This document shows, one piece after another, positions 27,022-37,801 of a DNA stretch of 64,000 nucleotides (positions are counted from its first letter, which is position 1; each line of letters opens with the position of its first letter). The notes below the pieces were generated by a model. It had not been told where the DNA came from, ran no database searches, and worked only from the letters and a program-made list of their open reading frames with translations. The stretch is from Endozoicomonas sp. G2_2. Lineage in GTDB: Bacteria; Pseudomonadota; Gammaproteobacteria; Nevskiales; Salinisphaeraceae. Where the stretch lies: positions 372,001-436,000 of the forward strand of contig NZ_JAGHQU010000001.1 of the NCBI RefSeq assembly GCF_017744135.1, read 5' to 3'. The position numbers and the translations under genes were made by a program.

Positions 27022-27840
27022 ATGTCCATGAAGAATCTCGGCCGCGTGCTCGTGACCAATGACGACGGTATTGACGCCCCCGGCCTGGCGGTCATCGAGC
27101 GCCTGGCCGCGCGCCTGGCCGAGGAGGTCTGGGTGGTCGCCCCCATGGCCGACCAGAGCGGTGTCGGCCAGGGCATTTCCATGCATCACCCGCTGCGGGT
27201 GACGGAATACGGGCCACGCCGCTATGCGCTGACCGGCACGCCGGCGGACTGCGTGATGGTGGCGATGGCCGATTGGCTGCGCGACAGCCCGCCGGATCTC
27301 GTCCTCTCCGGGGTGAACTGGGGCGCGAACCTGTCCGATTCGGTGATGTATTCCGGCACGGTGGGGGCAGTGCTCGCGGCCGATCATCTCGGCCTGCCGG
27401 CGGTCGCGCTGAGTCAGGCGTTCACCGACCGCAGTGCGGTGGATTTTTCCGCGACCGAGGCGTTTGCCATCGATACCATCGCGCGTCTGTGGGCAAGCCA
27501 TGACCAAAGCGACGGCGCGTCCCGCTGTTGCTGGAACATCAACTTCCCGATGCGCGATCCGGCAGATATTCGCGGGCTGCGATTCACGCGCCAGTCCGGC
27601 GGCGCGATCGTGGCGCCGCAGCTTATCGACGGCGCCGACGGCCGCGGGCTGGCCTATCACTGGCTAAGCTTCGAGCGCGACACCAGCGCGGTGGTCGATC
27701 CGCAGGCGGATGTCGTCGCGTTGCGCGACGGGTATGTATCGGCCACGCCGCTACACGGCAGCCGCTGTGATGAACGATCGTTCGAACGCCATGCCGCGGG
27801 CGGCGAATGGCGACTGGACATCAGCGACCACGCGGAGTAA
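27022..27840 (+). CDS. surE: SurE-family 5'/3'-nucleotidase
   Basis: 272 residues. The metal site is VTNDDGIDAPG (about 10-20) and SGVNWGANLSDSVMYSGTV carries the conserved Asn and Ser; the GTPADCV loop is also present. SurE removes phosphate from nucleoside monophosphates and short polyphosphate. Usually it sits with pcm or nlpD; here it is 33 bp behind an acyl-CoA kinase-like gene and just before an acyl-CoA ligase operon. It might dephosphorylate AMP from acyl activation or a stalled phospho-intermediate, which is speculation. Confidence 0.9.
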   Translation: MSMKNLGRVLVTNDDGIDAPGLAVIERLAARLAEEVWVVAPMADQSGVGQGISMHHPLRVTEYGPRRYALTGTPADCVMVAMADWLRDSPPDLVLSGVNWGANLSDSVMYSGTVGAVLAADHLGLPAVALSQAFTDRSAVDFSATEAFAIDTIARLWASHDQSDGASRCCWNINFPMRDPADIRGLRFTRQSGGAIVAPQLIDGADGRGLAYHWLSFERDTSAVVDPQADVVALRDGYVSATPLHGSRCDERSFERHAAGGEWRLDISDHAE

Positions 27841-27857
27841 AAAAGCCGCTGCAAAAA

Positions 27858-27872
27858 CGAAACAGCGTTTCA
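27858..27872. promoter_or_regulatory. Copy D of the repeated operator
   Basis: CGAAACAGCGTTTCA contains the perfect GAAAC-AGC-GTTTC inverted repeat, 18 bp after surE and 151 bp before the acyl-CoA ligase gene. Confidence 0.62.
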
Positions 27873-27894
27873 ATCCATGAAAGCGTACGGGCGT

Positions 27895-27909
27895 GCGTAG
27901 CGCCTACGC
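27895..27909. promoter_or_regulatory. Perfect inverted repeat in the ligase leader
   Basis: GCGTAG-CGC-CTACGC, 6-bp perfect arms, 22 bp downstream of operator copy D. It is either a second protein site or a small leader hairpin. Confidence 0.3.
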
Positions 27910-28023
27910 CAACGCGTCGAGACGAGGCCGCGAGCCGCGCCGGCGTCCGGTTCAAGCAGTCGTCAATCGCACCGGCTAGAGTGCGAGCGCGGCGTCAGTC
28001 GTGAAAACGAGGAGATATTCGTC

Positions 28024-29682
28024 ATGTTCGATCGGCATCACGCCGTCTGGCCCGCCAACCTGCCGCATTCGCTGGCGTTGCCGCAGACCAGTATCTATAC
28101 CAATCTCGAGATCGCCGCGCGCCGTTATCCGGACCGCGCCGCGATCATCTATTACGACACGCCGCTGAGCTATCGCGAACTCGATGCCCAGGTCTGCGCA
28201 CTGGCCGGCTACCTGCAGGCCCAGGGTGTGAAACGCGGCGACCGCGTGCTGCTATTCATGCAGAACGCGCCGCAGTTCGTGATCGGCTACTACGCCATTC
28301 TGCGGGCCGACGCCGCCGTGGTTCCGGTGAACCCGATGAACCGCAGCGTCGAACTCGAGCACTATGTCGAGGATACCGACGCCGCGATCTGCATCTGTGG
28401 TCAGGAGCGTTACGAGGCCGTCGCGCCGCTGCTCGAGGCCGGCAAGCTGGCGCATGCGATCGTCGCCAACTACGGCGATTACGTCACCGAAAGCACCGAT
28501 CTCGATCTGCCCGCCGAAGTACAGGCCGAACCCCAGACCCTGAACAACGACAAGGCGATCACGTGGCGTGATGCGCTGGATGCCGGCCACACGCCGAGCG
28601 CGCACGAAGCCGGCCCCGACGATCTGTGCGTGCTGCCCTACAGTTCCGGCACCACGGGCGCGCCCAAGGGTTGTGTACACACCCATCGCAGCGTGATGGC
28701 GACCGCCGTGCACAGTGTCTACTGGAGCCGCAGCACGTCGGAAGGCAAGTCATTGGCTACGCTGCCGTATTTTCACGTGACCGGAATGCAGAACGGCATG
28801 AACGCGCCGATCTTCATCGGCTCCACCGTGGTGCTGATGACGCGCTGGGAGCGGCGAACGGCGGCGAAGCTCATCGAGCGCTACCGCATCACGCGCTGGA
28901 CCAATATCGTGACCATGGCGATCGACATGCTTTCCGACCCGGAGATCGACCAGTTCGATCTGTCGAGCCTGGAAAACATCGGCGGTGGCGGGGCGGCGAT
29001 GCCCGAAGCGGTCTCCGAGAAACTGTTCAAGCTGACCGGCCTGCGCTATATCGAAGGCTATGGGCTGTCCGAGACCATCGCCGGCACGCATATCAACCCG
29101 TTCGATCGGCCCAAGCCGCAGTGCCTGGGGATCCCGGTATTCGATGTGGACTCGCGCATCATCGACACCGAGTCGCTCGCCGAGCTGGGGCCAAATGAAG
29201 TCGGCGAGATCGTGTCGGCCGGGCCGCAGATCTTCACCGGCTACTGGCGCCGCCCGGAAGAAACCGAGGGGGCGTTCATCGAGCTCGACGGCAAGTCGTT
29301 CTTTCGCACTGGCGATATCGGCTACTACGACGACGAGGGTTATTTCTTCATCGTCGATCGGGTCAAGCGCATGATCAATGCATCCGGCTACAAGGTCTGG
29401 CCGGCCGAGGTCGAGAGCCTGATGTATCGTCACCCCGATATCCGTGAGGCCTGCGTGATCTCCACGCCGGATCCGCGCCGCGGCGAAACCGTGAAGGCCT
29501 GCGTGGTGCTCAACAACGAGGGTGCGGCCAGCGCCGACGAGATTCGCGACTGGTGTCGCGAAAACATGGCGGCCTACAAGGTGCCGCGGGTGGTGGAATT
29601 GTGCGAGACGCTGCCGCGTTCGCCCACCGGCAAGGTGATGTGGCGCGCGCTGCAGGAGCAGGAGTGGCCGGAGGCCGGCTGA
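28024..29682 (+). CDS. Acyl-CoA ligase (AMP-forming), fatty- or dicarboxylic-acid type
   Basis: 552 residues of the ANL superfamily. Motifs: P-loop YSSGTTGAPKGCVHTHRS, GYGLSET, FRTGDIGYYDDEGYF and the hinge/C-terminal DRVKRMINASGYKVWPAEVE, with the adenylation Lys in SPTGKVMW. It activates a carboxylic acid to acyl-CoA with ATP, releasing AMP and pyrophosphate. GAGGAG precedes the ATG. It heads the operon ligase, FadB-like, two dehydrogenases, the same functions as pimA, pimF, pimC and pimD of Rhodopseudomonas palustris. It could also serve as the LvaE-type ligase for the upstream kinase module. Confidence 0.92.
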   Translation: MFDRHHAVWPANLPHSLALPQTSIYTNLEIAARRYPDRAAIIYYDTPLSYRELDAQVCALAGYLQAQGVKRGDRVLLFMQNAPQFVIGYYAILRADAAVVPVNPMNRSVELEHYVEDTDAAICICGQERYEAVAPLLEAGKLAHAIVANYGDYVTESTDLDLPAEVQAEPQTLNNDKAITWRDALDAGHTPSAHEAGPDDLCVLPYSSGTTGAPKGCVHTHRSVMATAVHSVYWSRSTSEGKSLATLPYFHVTGMQNGMNAPIFIGSTVVLMTRWERRTAAKLIERYRITRWTNIVTMAIDMLSDPEIDQFDLSSLENIGGGGAAMPEAVSEKLFKLTGLRYIEGYGLSETIAGTHINPFDRPKPQCLGIPVFDVDSRIIDTESLAELGPNEVGEIVSAGPQIFTGYWRRPEETEGAFIELDGKSFFRTGDIGYYDDEGYFFIVDRVKRMINASGYKVWPAEVESLMYRHPDIREACVISTPDPRRGETVKACVVLNNEGAASADEIRDWCRENMAAYKVPRVVELCETLPRSPTGKVMWRALQEQEWPEAG

Positions 29683-29763
29683 TCCGGTTCGCCGACAACG
29701 AACAAGTAGCGGCCTGCACTTCAAGCGTGTCGGGCCGGCAACCGTCAAAGAGAAGGAGTGGTT

Positions 29764-31854
<2,091 letters not shown>

Positions 31855-31877
31855 CGCTGCGCACTACGGAGTAATCA

Positions 31878-33065
31878 ATGGATATTCAATACAACGAAGC
31901 CGAACTGGCATTCCGCGACGAGGTCCGTGCCTTCGTCGCCGAGAAGCTGCCCAAGAGCATTTCCGACAAGGTGAAATCCTCCGAGCATGTCTCGCCGGAG
32001 GACATGATCACCTGGCAGCGCGCGCTCTACGAAAAAGGCTGGCTGGCGATCAACTGGCCGGAAGAGCACGGCGGCCCGGGCTGGAGCCCGATCCAGAAGC
32101 ATATCTTCGAGGAGGAAACCGCCGAGGCCGGCGCGCCGCGCATCCTGCCCTTCGGCCTGAACATGGTCGCCCCGGTGATCATCAAGTTCGGCACCCAGGA
32201 ACAGAAGGACTACTACCTGCCGCGCATCCTCAAGAGCGAGGACTGGTGGGCCCAGGGCTATTCCGAGCCGGGTGCCGGTTCGGACCTGGCCGGGCTGAAA
32301 TGTCGCGCCGAGCGCGACGGCGATCACTACATCGTCAACGGCCAGAAGACCTGGACCACGCTGGGCCAGCACGCGAACATGATTTTCGTGCTGGTGCGTA
32401 CCGACACCACGGTCAAGAAGCAGGAAGGCATCTCGTTCCTGCTGGTGGACATGGAAAACACGCCCGGCGTGACCGTGCGCCCGTTGATCACCCTCGACGG
32501 TGCGCACGAAGTCAACGAAGTGTTCTTCGACAACGTGAAGGTGCCGGTCGAGAACCTCGTCGGTGAAGAGAACAAGGGCTGGACCTGTGCCAAGTACCTG
32601 CTCACCTTCGAGCGTACCGGCATTGCCGGCGTGGGTATTTCCAAGGCCGCGCTGGAGCATCTCAAGCAGATCGCGCGCACCGAGAAGGCCGAGGGCAAGC
32701 CGCTGATCGAGCACCCGCGGGTCGCCGAGCGCCTGGTCGAGCTGGAACTCGAACTCATGGCGGTCGAGATGACCAACCTGCGTGTGGTTTCGGCTGCGGA
32801 AGCCGGCGGCGTGCCGGGCGCGGAAAGCTCGTTTTTGAAGATCATGGGTACGGAAGTGCGCCAGAAGATCTCCGATCTGTATCGCGAGCTGGCCGGCCCC
32901 TACGCGCTGCCGTTCCCGGACGAGGACGTGGTCGAGGATGCGATCGGTCCCGAGTTCAGCGGTTCGGCTGCGACGACGTACTTCAATCTGCGCAAGCTGT
33001 CGATCTTCGGCGGCTCGAACGAGATTCAGAAGAACATCATTTCCAAGGCGATCCTCGGACTGTAG
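31878..33065 (+). CDS. Acyl-CoA dehydrogenase, PimC-like large subunit
   Basis: 395 residues beginning MDIQYNEAELAFRDEVRAFV. FAD contacts are YSEPGAGSDLAGLKC and GQKTWTTLGQHAN; the C-terminal pattern is IFGGSNEIQKN, so the MCAD-type Glu of YEGT is Gly here and the base must lie elsewhere, as in FadE28-like enzymes. It resembles the large subunit of pimeloyl-CoA dehydrogenase. With the next gene it probably forms a heteromeric dehydrogenase feeding electrons to ETF. Gap of 27 bp to the partner gene. Confidence 0.9.
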   Translation: MDIQYNEAELAFRDEVRAFVAEKLPKSISDKVKSSEHVSPEDMITWQRALYEKGWLAINWPEEHGGPGWSPIQKHIFEEETAEAGAPRILPFGLNMVAPVIIKFGTQEQKDYYLPRILKSEDWWAQGYSEPGAGSDLAGLKCRAERDGDHYIVNGQKTWTTLGQHANMIFVLVRTDTTVKKQEGISFLLVDMENTPGVTVRPLITLDGAHEVNEVFFDNVKVPVENLVGEENKGWTCAKYLLTFERTGIAGVGISKAALEHLKQIARTEKAEGKPLIEHPRVAERLVELELELMAVEMTNLRVVSAAEAGGVPGAESSFLKIMGTEVRQKISDLYRELAGPYALPFPDEDVVEDAIGPEFSGSAATTYFNLRKLSIFGGSNEIQKNIISKAILGL

Positions 33066-33092
33066 TCCGGTACGCAGGAAAAGGAATAGACA

Positions 33093-34244
33093 ATGGATTT
33101 TTCCTATAGCGACGAGCAGCGGATGCTCAAGGACATGGTCGATCGCGTCGTGGCCGACCAGTACGGTTTCGAGCAGCGCGAGAAGATCATCAAGTCGGAC
33201 GCCGGCTATTCGCCGGAGGTCTGGTCGCAGTTCGCCGAACTCGGCCTGCTGGCTGTGCCGTTCTCCGAAGCTGCCGGCGGCTTCGATGGCGGCGGCGCCG
33301 AGCTGATGGTGGTGGCCGAAGGCTTCGGCCGCGGGCTGGTGGTCGAGCCGTATCTGTCCAGCGTGGTGCTGGCCGGTACCTTCCTCGATGCAGCATTGGA
33401 TGACGACACCAAGGCCGAAGCGCTGGAACCGATCATCGGCGGCGAGCAGCGTTATGCGCTGGCCTGCTACGAGCCGGCCGGCCGTTACGACGCGCACTGG
33501 ATTGAAACCACCGCGAAGAAAGACGGCGACGGCTACGTGCTCAACGGCCAGAAGGCGGTCGTGCTCGGCGGCGACAGCGCCGATCGCCTGCTCGTGATCG
33601 CGCGCAGCAGCGGCGACAACCCGTCGGCTAGCGGTTTGAGCGCGTTCATCGTCGAAGGCGATGCCGAGGGCGTGTCCCGCGAGGGCTATACCACTTTCGA
33701 CGGTCATCGTGCGGCCGAGATCACGCTCGATAACGTGAAGGTCGGCGCGGATGCGCTGGTCGGCGACGAGGGCAGTGCGGCGAAGCCGCTGCAGCATGCG
33801 CTGGATCGCGGCATCGTGGCGATGTGTGCCGAGGCCACGGGCGCCATGGAAATGGCCTGCGACCTGACGCTGGACTACATCAAGGAACGCAAGCAGTTCG
33901 GCGTGCCTATCGGCAGCTTCCAGGCGCTGCAGCACCGCATGGTCGACATGCGCATCTCGCTGGAGAAGGTGCGTTCCATGACGCTCTGGGCGGCCTGCTC
34001 GCTGGACGCCCCGGAAGCCGAGCGTCGCCAGCGTCTGGCCGCGGCCAAGTACATGGTCGGCAAGGCCGGTCGTCACGTGGCCGAGGAAGCGATCCAGCTG
34101 TTCGGCGGCATGGGCATGATGGACGAATCGTCGATCTCCCACTACGCCAAACGGATCGTGCTGATCGATCATTATCTGGGTGATCGCAACTATCACCTCG
34201 ATCGGCTGATCGACCAGCTCACCGAGGAAAACGCGGCTGCCTGA
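33093..34244 (+). CDS. Acyl-CoA dehydrogenase, PimD-like small subunit
   Basis: 383 residues beginning MDFSYSDEQRMLKDMVDRVV. It has the ACAD N-terminal and C-terminal helical domains (ERKQFGVPIGSFQALQHRMVD, QLFGGMGMMDESSISHYAKR), but the middle-domain FAD motifs are degenerate (CYEPAGRYDAHW) and the YEGT region is HYLGDRNYH. Such partner subunits occur in heteromeric PimC/PimD and FadE28/FadE29 dehydrogenases. It is last in the operon, followed by a terminator. Confidence 0.9.
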   Translation: MDFSYSDEQRMLKDMVDRVVADQYGFEQREKIIKSDAGYSPEVWSQFAELGLLAVPFSEAAGGFDGGGAELMVVAEGFGRGLVVEPYLSSVVLAGTFLDAALDDDTKAEALEPIIGGEQRYALACYEPAGRYDAHWIETTAKKDGDGYVLNGQKAVVLGGDSADRLLVIARSSGDNPSASGLSAFIVEGDAEGVSREGYTTFDGHRAAEITLDNVKVGADALVGDEGSAAKPLQHALDRGIVAMCAEATGAMEMACDLTLDYIKERKQFGVPIGSFQALQHRMVDMRISLEKVRSMTLWAACSLDAPEAERRQRLAAAKYMVGKAGRHVAEEAIQLFGGMGMMDESSISHYAKRIVLIDHYLGDRNYHLDRLIDQLTEENAAA

Positions 34245-34269
34245 TCCCGTGATCGGGTCGCGACGGACA

Positions 34270-34304
34270 ACGGGTTGTCGGTAGATGCCGGCAGCCCGTT
34301 TTTT
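34270..34304 (+). terminator. Terminator of the ligase-FadB-dehydrogenase operon
   Basis: ACGGG..CCGG-type interrupted stem (ACGGGTTGTCGG / CCGGCAGCCCGT) followed by TTTTTT. Confidence 0.85.
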
Positions 34305-34449
34305 ATGGATGCAACCCGGCGCACGATCAGGGCGATGCCGGGGATACGGCGGATTGCTGTAGTCTGCAGTCGGCCGTCTTGCGATGACGGCGGGCGGTGG
34401 CACGGCCCAGCGCTCGCCTGTGCAGGCTCAACAGGAAAAGGACGATGCG

Positions 34450-35388
34450 ATGAGTGAAGTCACCCGAGTGGTCATGGTCGGTGCGGGCGCGATCGGCAGT
34501 TTCTACGGTGCGATTCTCAAGCGCGCCGGCTGTCATGTCAGCGTGGTGCTGCGCTCGGAATACGATGTGGTGCGCGAAAACGGCTTCGCGATCGACAGCC
34601 CGCTGGGCGATCTGTCCTATCAGCCGGATGCGGTCTACCGGGACGGCGACACGCCCGACCAGGCGCCGGACTACGTGATCTGTTGCGTGAAGGTGCTGCC
34701 GGATGTCGACCGCGGCGCGTTGCTCAAGCCCTGGGTGGGCGATAACACGCGCATCGTGCTGATCGAGAACGGGATCGATATCGAGCGTGCGGTGGCCGAC
34801 GTCTTTCCGTCCAATCCGCTCATCAGCTGTTTGGCGTTCATCGCGGTCAGCCGTACCGAGCCGGGCCGGATCGAGCACAAGGCCTTCGGCCAGCTCACCA
34901 TGGGCGCCTGGCCCGAGGGCATCAGCGACGACTGCCGCGAGATCGCCTCCAAGTTCGAGGCCGGCGGCATCAACATCAAGCTGTCGGAGTCGGTGGTGGC
35001 CGAACGCTGGCGCAAGAGCCTTTGGAATACCCCGTTCAATCCGTTGTCGGTGCTGGCCGGCGGTGCGGATACCGTCACCATGCTCGATACCGAGGGCGGC
35101 GAAGCGCTCGCGCGCGAGATGATGGCCGAGGTGATGGCGGTCGCTGCCGCCGACGGCCACCCCATGCCCGAGGACGCCATCGACAAGAACATTTCGGGTA
35201 CGCGCAAGATGCCCGCCTACCGCAACAGCATGGCACTGGACTATCTCAACGGCCGGCCGATGGAGATCGACGCCATTCTCGGCAACGTGGTCGCCATCGC
35301 GCGCCGGCACGGGGTGCCCGTGCCGCGCCTGGAAACCATGCGCGCGGCGCTGGCCATGCGCGAGGTGCTGGCAAGCAAGTCAGCCTAG
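34450..35388 (+). CDS. Ketopantoate reductase family protein (PanE/ApbA)
   Basis: 312 residues from the ATG at 34450 (AGGAAAAGG upstream). The Rossmann motif is VVMVGAGAIGSFYG; the catalytic Lys is in ERWRKSLWNTPFNPLSVL with the usual downstream Asn; the C-terminal domain has GTRKMPAYRNSMALDYLNGR. The family reduces 2-dehydropantoate with NADPH for pantothenate, hence CoA, synthesis. Several paralogues of this family act on other 2-oxo acids, so the substrate is not certain. It has its own position between a terminator and the deacetylase gene. Confidence 0.88.
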   Translation: MSEVTRVVMVGAGAIGSFYGAILKRAGCHVSVVLRSEYDVVRENGFAIDSPLGDLSYQPDAVYRDGDTPDQAPDYVICCVKVLPDVDRGALLKPWVGDNTRIVLIENGIDIERAVADVFPSNPLISCLAFIAVSRTEPGRIEHKAFGQLTMGAWPEGISDDCREIASKFEAGGINIKLSESVVAERWRKSLWNTPFNPLSVLAGGADTVTMLDTEGGEALAREMMAEVMAVAAADGHPMPEDAIDKNISGTRKMPAYRNSMALDYLNGRPMEIDAILGNVVAIARRHGVPVPRLETMRAALAMREVLASKSA

Positions 35389-35503
35389 CCAGCGGCGGGC
35401 ACAGGGACTCGGATGAAATATCCCGCCCTGCGGAATATTGACCTGCACCCGGCATGGGGCCGGGCTGCTACGCTTGCGTGATGTTTGCCAAGGAGCGGAT
35501 GCC

Positions 35504-36610
35504 GTGGTGGGCGATCGTGATGTACTGGTGATCTATGACGAGCGGGTGCTGTCGCACCGGCCGGAAGCGGAAGAGGAATTCCTGCCGGGGCGCATGAACA
35601 AGCGTATCCGCGGCATTCTCGATGGCCTCGGGCTCGAAGCAAAGTGGAGCTATCCGGAGCATCCGGGGCGTGTCATCGCGGTCAACGATCTGCTCAAGGC
35701 GGAGCCCGTGCCGGGCGTGCGCATGGCGGCGGGCCAGGCCGCGACACGCGAGCAGCTCAATCGCGTACATACCAGCTCGTATCTGGAGAGTCTCTACGAT
35801 CTCGAGGGCAAGCAGGCCTGGCTGGACGTCGACACCACCGCGATTTCCGCCGGCAGCCTCGATGCCGCGGAGGTGGCGGCCGGCTCGGCGATCGCCGCGG
35901 TGGACGCCGTGTTCGAGAAGAAGGCCCGGTCCGCGTTCGTCATCAGCCGCCCGCCGGGCCATCACGCCAATGCCGTACGGGCTCGCGGCTTCTGTCTGTT
36001 CAACAATATCGCAGTGGCCGCCGCCCACGCCCAGTTCCAGTGGGATATCGAACGCGTGCTGATCATCGACTGGGACGCGCATCACGGCAACGGGACGCAG
36101 GATATCTTCGCGGCCGACCCGAGCGTGATGTTCTTCGATACCCATCGCGCGGCGCCGTTCTATCCGGGTACCGGCGATCTCGAGGAAATCGGCGAAGGCC
36201 TCGGCGAGGGTACGACGGTGAACGTACCGCTGCCCGAGGATGCTGGCGACCTGGCGATCGTCAACGCCTTCGAGAATATCCTCGTGCCCGCGGTGGAATG
36301 GTTCGATCCGGAGTTGATCCTCGTCTCCGCCGGGATGGACGCGCATCGCACCGAGCTGTGTCTGAACATGAGCTACGACGGTTACAGCGCGTTGACCGGT
36401 ATCGTCCAGCGCCTGGCCGATCAGTATTGCGACGGTCGGCTGGTGATGGTCCTGGAAGGCGGCTACAACCCGGATACGCTCGCCAAGTGCACGCGCCGGG
36501 TGCTCGAGGTCATGGCCGGCGGCGAACCGGCCGGGGTGCGAGAGCCCGGGGTCGCGGAAGTCGCCGAGATTGCCGAGTTTCACCGCTCGGCTTTCGCCGA
36601 CATGGAATGA
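35504..36610 (+). CDS. HDAC-like deacetylase (acetylpolyamine amidohydrolase family)
   Basis: 368 residues from GTG 35504, chosen because AAGGAG (35490-35495) is 8 nt upstream. Arginase/deacetylase-fold motifs: catalytic His pair in RPPGHHANAVRARGFC, zinc ligands in IIDWDAHHGNGTQDIF and the second Asp in VSAGMDAHRTE. The glycine-rich LEGGYNPDTLA closes the site. It likely removes acetyl groups from acetylpolyamines or small amides using zinc. A GNAT acetyltransferase gene follows after 18 bp, suggesting a paired acetylation cycle. Confidence 0.88.
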   Translation: MVGDRDVLVIYDERVLSHRPEAEEEFLPGRMNKRIRGILDGLGLEAKWSYPEHPGRVIAVNDLLKAEPVPGVRMAAGQAATREQLNRVHTSSYLESLYDLEGKQAWLDVDTTAISAGSLDAAEVAAGSAIAAVDAVFEKKARSAFVISRPPGHHANAVRARGFCLFNNIAVAAAHAQFQWDIERVLIIDWDAHHGNGTQDIFAADPSVMFFDTHRAAPFYPGTGDLEEIGEGLGEGTTVNVPLPEDAGDLAIVNAFENILVPAVEWFDPELILVSAGMDAHRTELCLNMSYDGYSALTGIVQRLADQYCDGRLVMVLEGGYNPDTLAKCTRRVLEVMAGGEPAGVREPGVAEVAEIAEFHRSAFADME

Positions 36611-36628
36611 CAAGACGCCGGACGCCCC

Positions 36629-37081
36629 ATGAGCCTTAGCGACAAGCGCCCGATCCATCTGCAACCGGTCACGCTCGACAACTGGCAGCGCTGCATCCAC
36701 CTGCGCCTGTCGCCGCAGCAGGCCAGGCGCGTTGCGTCGAATCTGTATTCCTTGGCGGAAGCCTATGTGCAACCGCGCTGCACGCCGCAGGCGGTCTATG
36801 CCGGTGAGCAGATGATCGGGTTCGTGATGACCGAATACATCGCCGCGACCGGCGCCTACAACATTCCGCGCTTCATGATCGACATCGACTGGCAGGGCGC
36901 GGGTTTCGGTGGCGCCGCGCTGCAGGCCGTCATCGACGCGCTCAAGAGCGAGCGTGAGGACGCCCCCATTCTCATCAGCCTCACCCCGGAGAACGAGGCC
37001 GCGCGCCGCCTCTACGAACGGTACGGGTTCGAGGATACCGGCCAGCGTTTTCACGGCGAAGACGTGCTGCGTCACCCCTGA
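36629..37081 (+). CDS. GNAT-family N-acetyltransferase, diamine-acetyltransferase-like
   Basis: 150 residues of the GNAT fold. The acetyl-CoA loop is DWQGAGFGGAALQAVID (R/QxxGxG/A type) and the end has LTPENEAARRLYERYGFE, common to spermine/spermidine acetyltransferases such as BltD and PaiA. The N-terminus is HLQPVTLDNWQRCIHLRLS. It sits 18 bp after the deacetylase gene. The polyamine substrate is inferred from resemblance and context. Confidence 0.8.
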   Translation: MSLSDKRPIHLQPVTLDNWQRCIHLRLSPQQARRVASNLYSLAEAYVQPRCTPQAVYAGEQMIGFVMTEYIAATGAYNIPRFMIDIDWQGAGFGGAALQAVIDALKSEREDAPILISLTPENEAARRLYERYGFEDTGQRFHGEDVLRHP

Positions 37082-37201
37082 AGCGCGGCGCGCATCGATA
37101 GCGCGTTGTTCTGACGCGGAAAATACGGGTTGCCGCATCGGATCCGGCGCGCCGTCACGTATAGCCGACGCATTTTCTGACTATGGTCGAGGAGAGTTTC
37201 G

Positions 37202-37738
37202 ATGCGGTCCCGAATCTTCACGCTGTCGCTGCTGTTGGCCTTGCTGCTTGCCGGCTGCGCGAGTGCGCCACCGACGTTCGGTGATCGTGTCATGGCCGAC
37301 GGCCAGGCACGCGTCGACATTGCGCAACAGTGGGAGCAAGGCAGCGCGGCGGCAACCCGCGGCGAGGCACAGGTCAAGCAGGGGCGTCGTCTGCTCGAAA
37401 AAGGCCGCGCGGAACTGCGCGAAGGCGAGGCATGGATCGCTGCCGGCAACGCTGCCGTCCAGAACAGCCGGCAGGCGTATCGGTCGCTATCGCAGATCGG
37501 CGAAGCGAACATGTCGGCGCGCGAAGCGGCGCGTCGCAACGACAAACTCGATCGGCTGGTCGATCAGTGGCGTGAGGGCGAAACGCGTATCAAACAGGGC
37601 AGAGAGCGCGTCGAACGGGGCAACGCCCATATCGAAAAAGGCGAGGCGCAACTACGCACCGGCCAGCAGCTGATCGATCGCGGGCGCAATCAGATGCAGG
37701 CCGCGCAGGAGCGCTATCAGCAACAGACGCAGTCCTGA
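37202..37738 (+). CDS. Lipoprotein with two blocks of glycine-marked heptad repeats
   Basis: 178 residues; GAGGAG lies before the ATG. The signal peptide ends in the lipobox LLAGC, with Cys19 the likely lipidated residue. The rest is helical, charged and Cys-free. Glycine recurs exactly every seven residues in two blocks, at 47, 54, 61, 68, 75, 82 and at 126, 133, 140, 147, 154, 161, with units such as GRRLLEK and GNAHIEK. The linker between blocks is 44 residues, breaking the register. I do not recognise the family; an envelope-anchored amphipathic helix or coiled coil is likely. Confidence 0.8.
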   Translation: MRSRIFTLSLLLALLLAGCASAPPTFGDRVMADGQARVDIAQQWEQGSAAATRGEAQVKQGRRLLEKGRAELREGEAWIAAGNAAVQNSRQAYRSLSQIGEANMSAREAARRNDKLDRLVDQWREGETRIKQGRERVERGNAHIEKGEAQLRTGQQLIDRGRNQMQAAQERYQQQTQS

Positions 37739-37801
37739 CCGGCATCCCGGCCTCGGGCGCCCGGCGCACGCACAGACGCGAGGCGACAAACGAACCCTGT
37801 C

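Noticed and set aside
25480-27660. 726-codon minus-strand open frame
   Set aside because: Antisense to the SDR, kinase and surE genes, all of which have full motifs.
31875-34403. 842-codon open frame on the minus strand
   Set aside because: It lies exactly opposite two clear acyl-CoA dehydrogenase genes; its His/Arg/Leu-rich composition is typical of antisense shadows in high-GC DNA.
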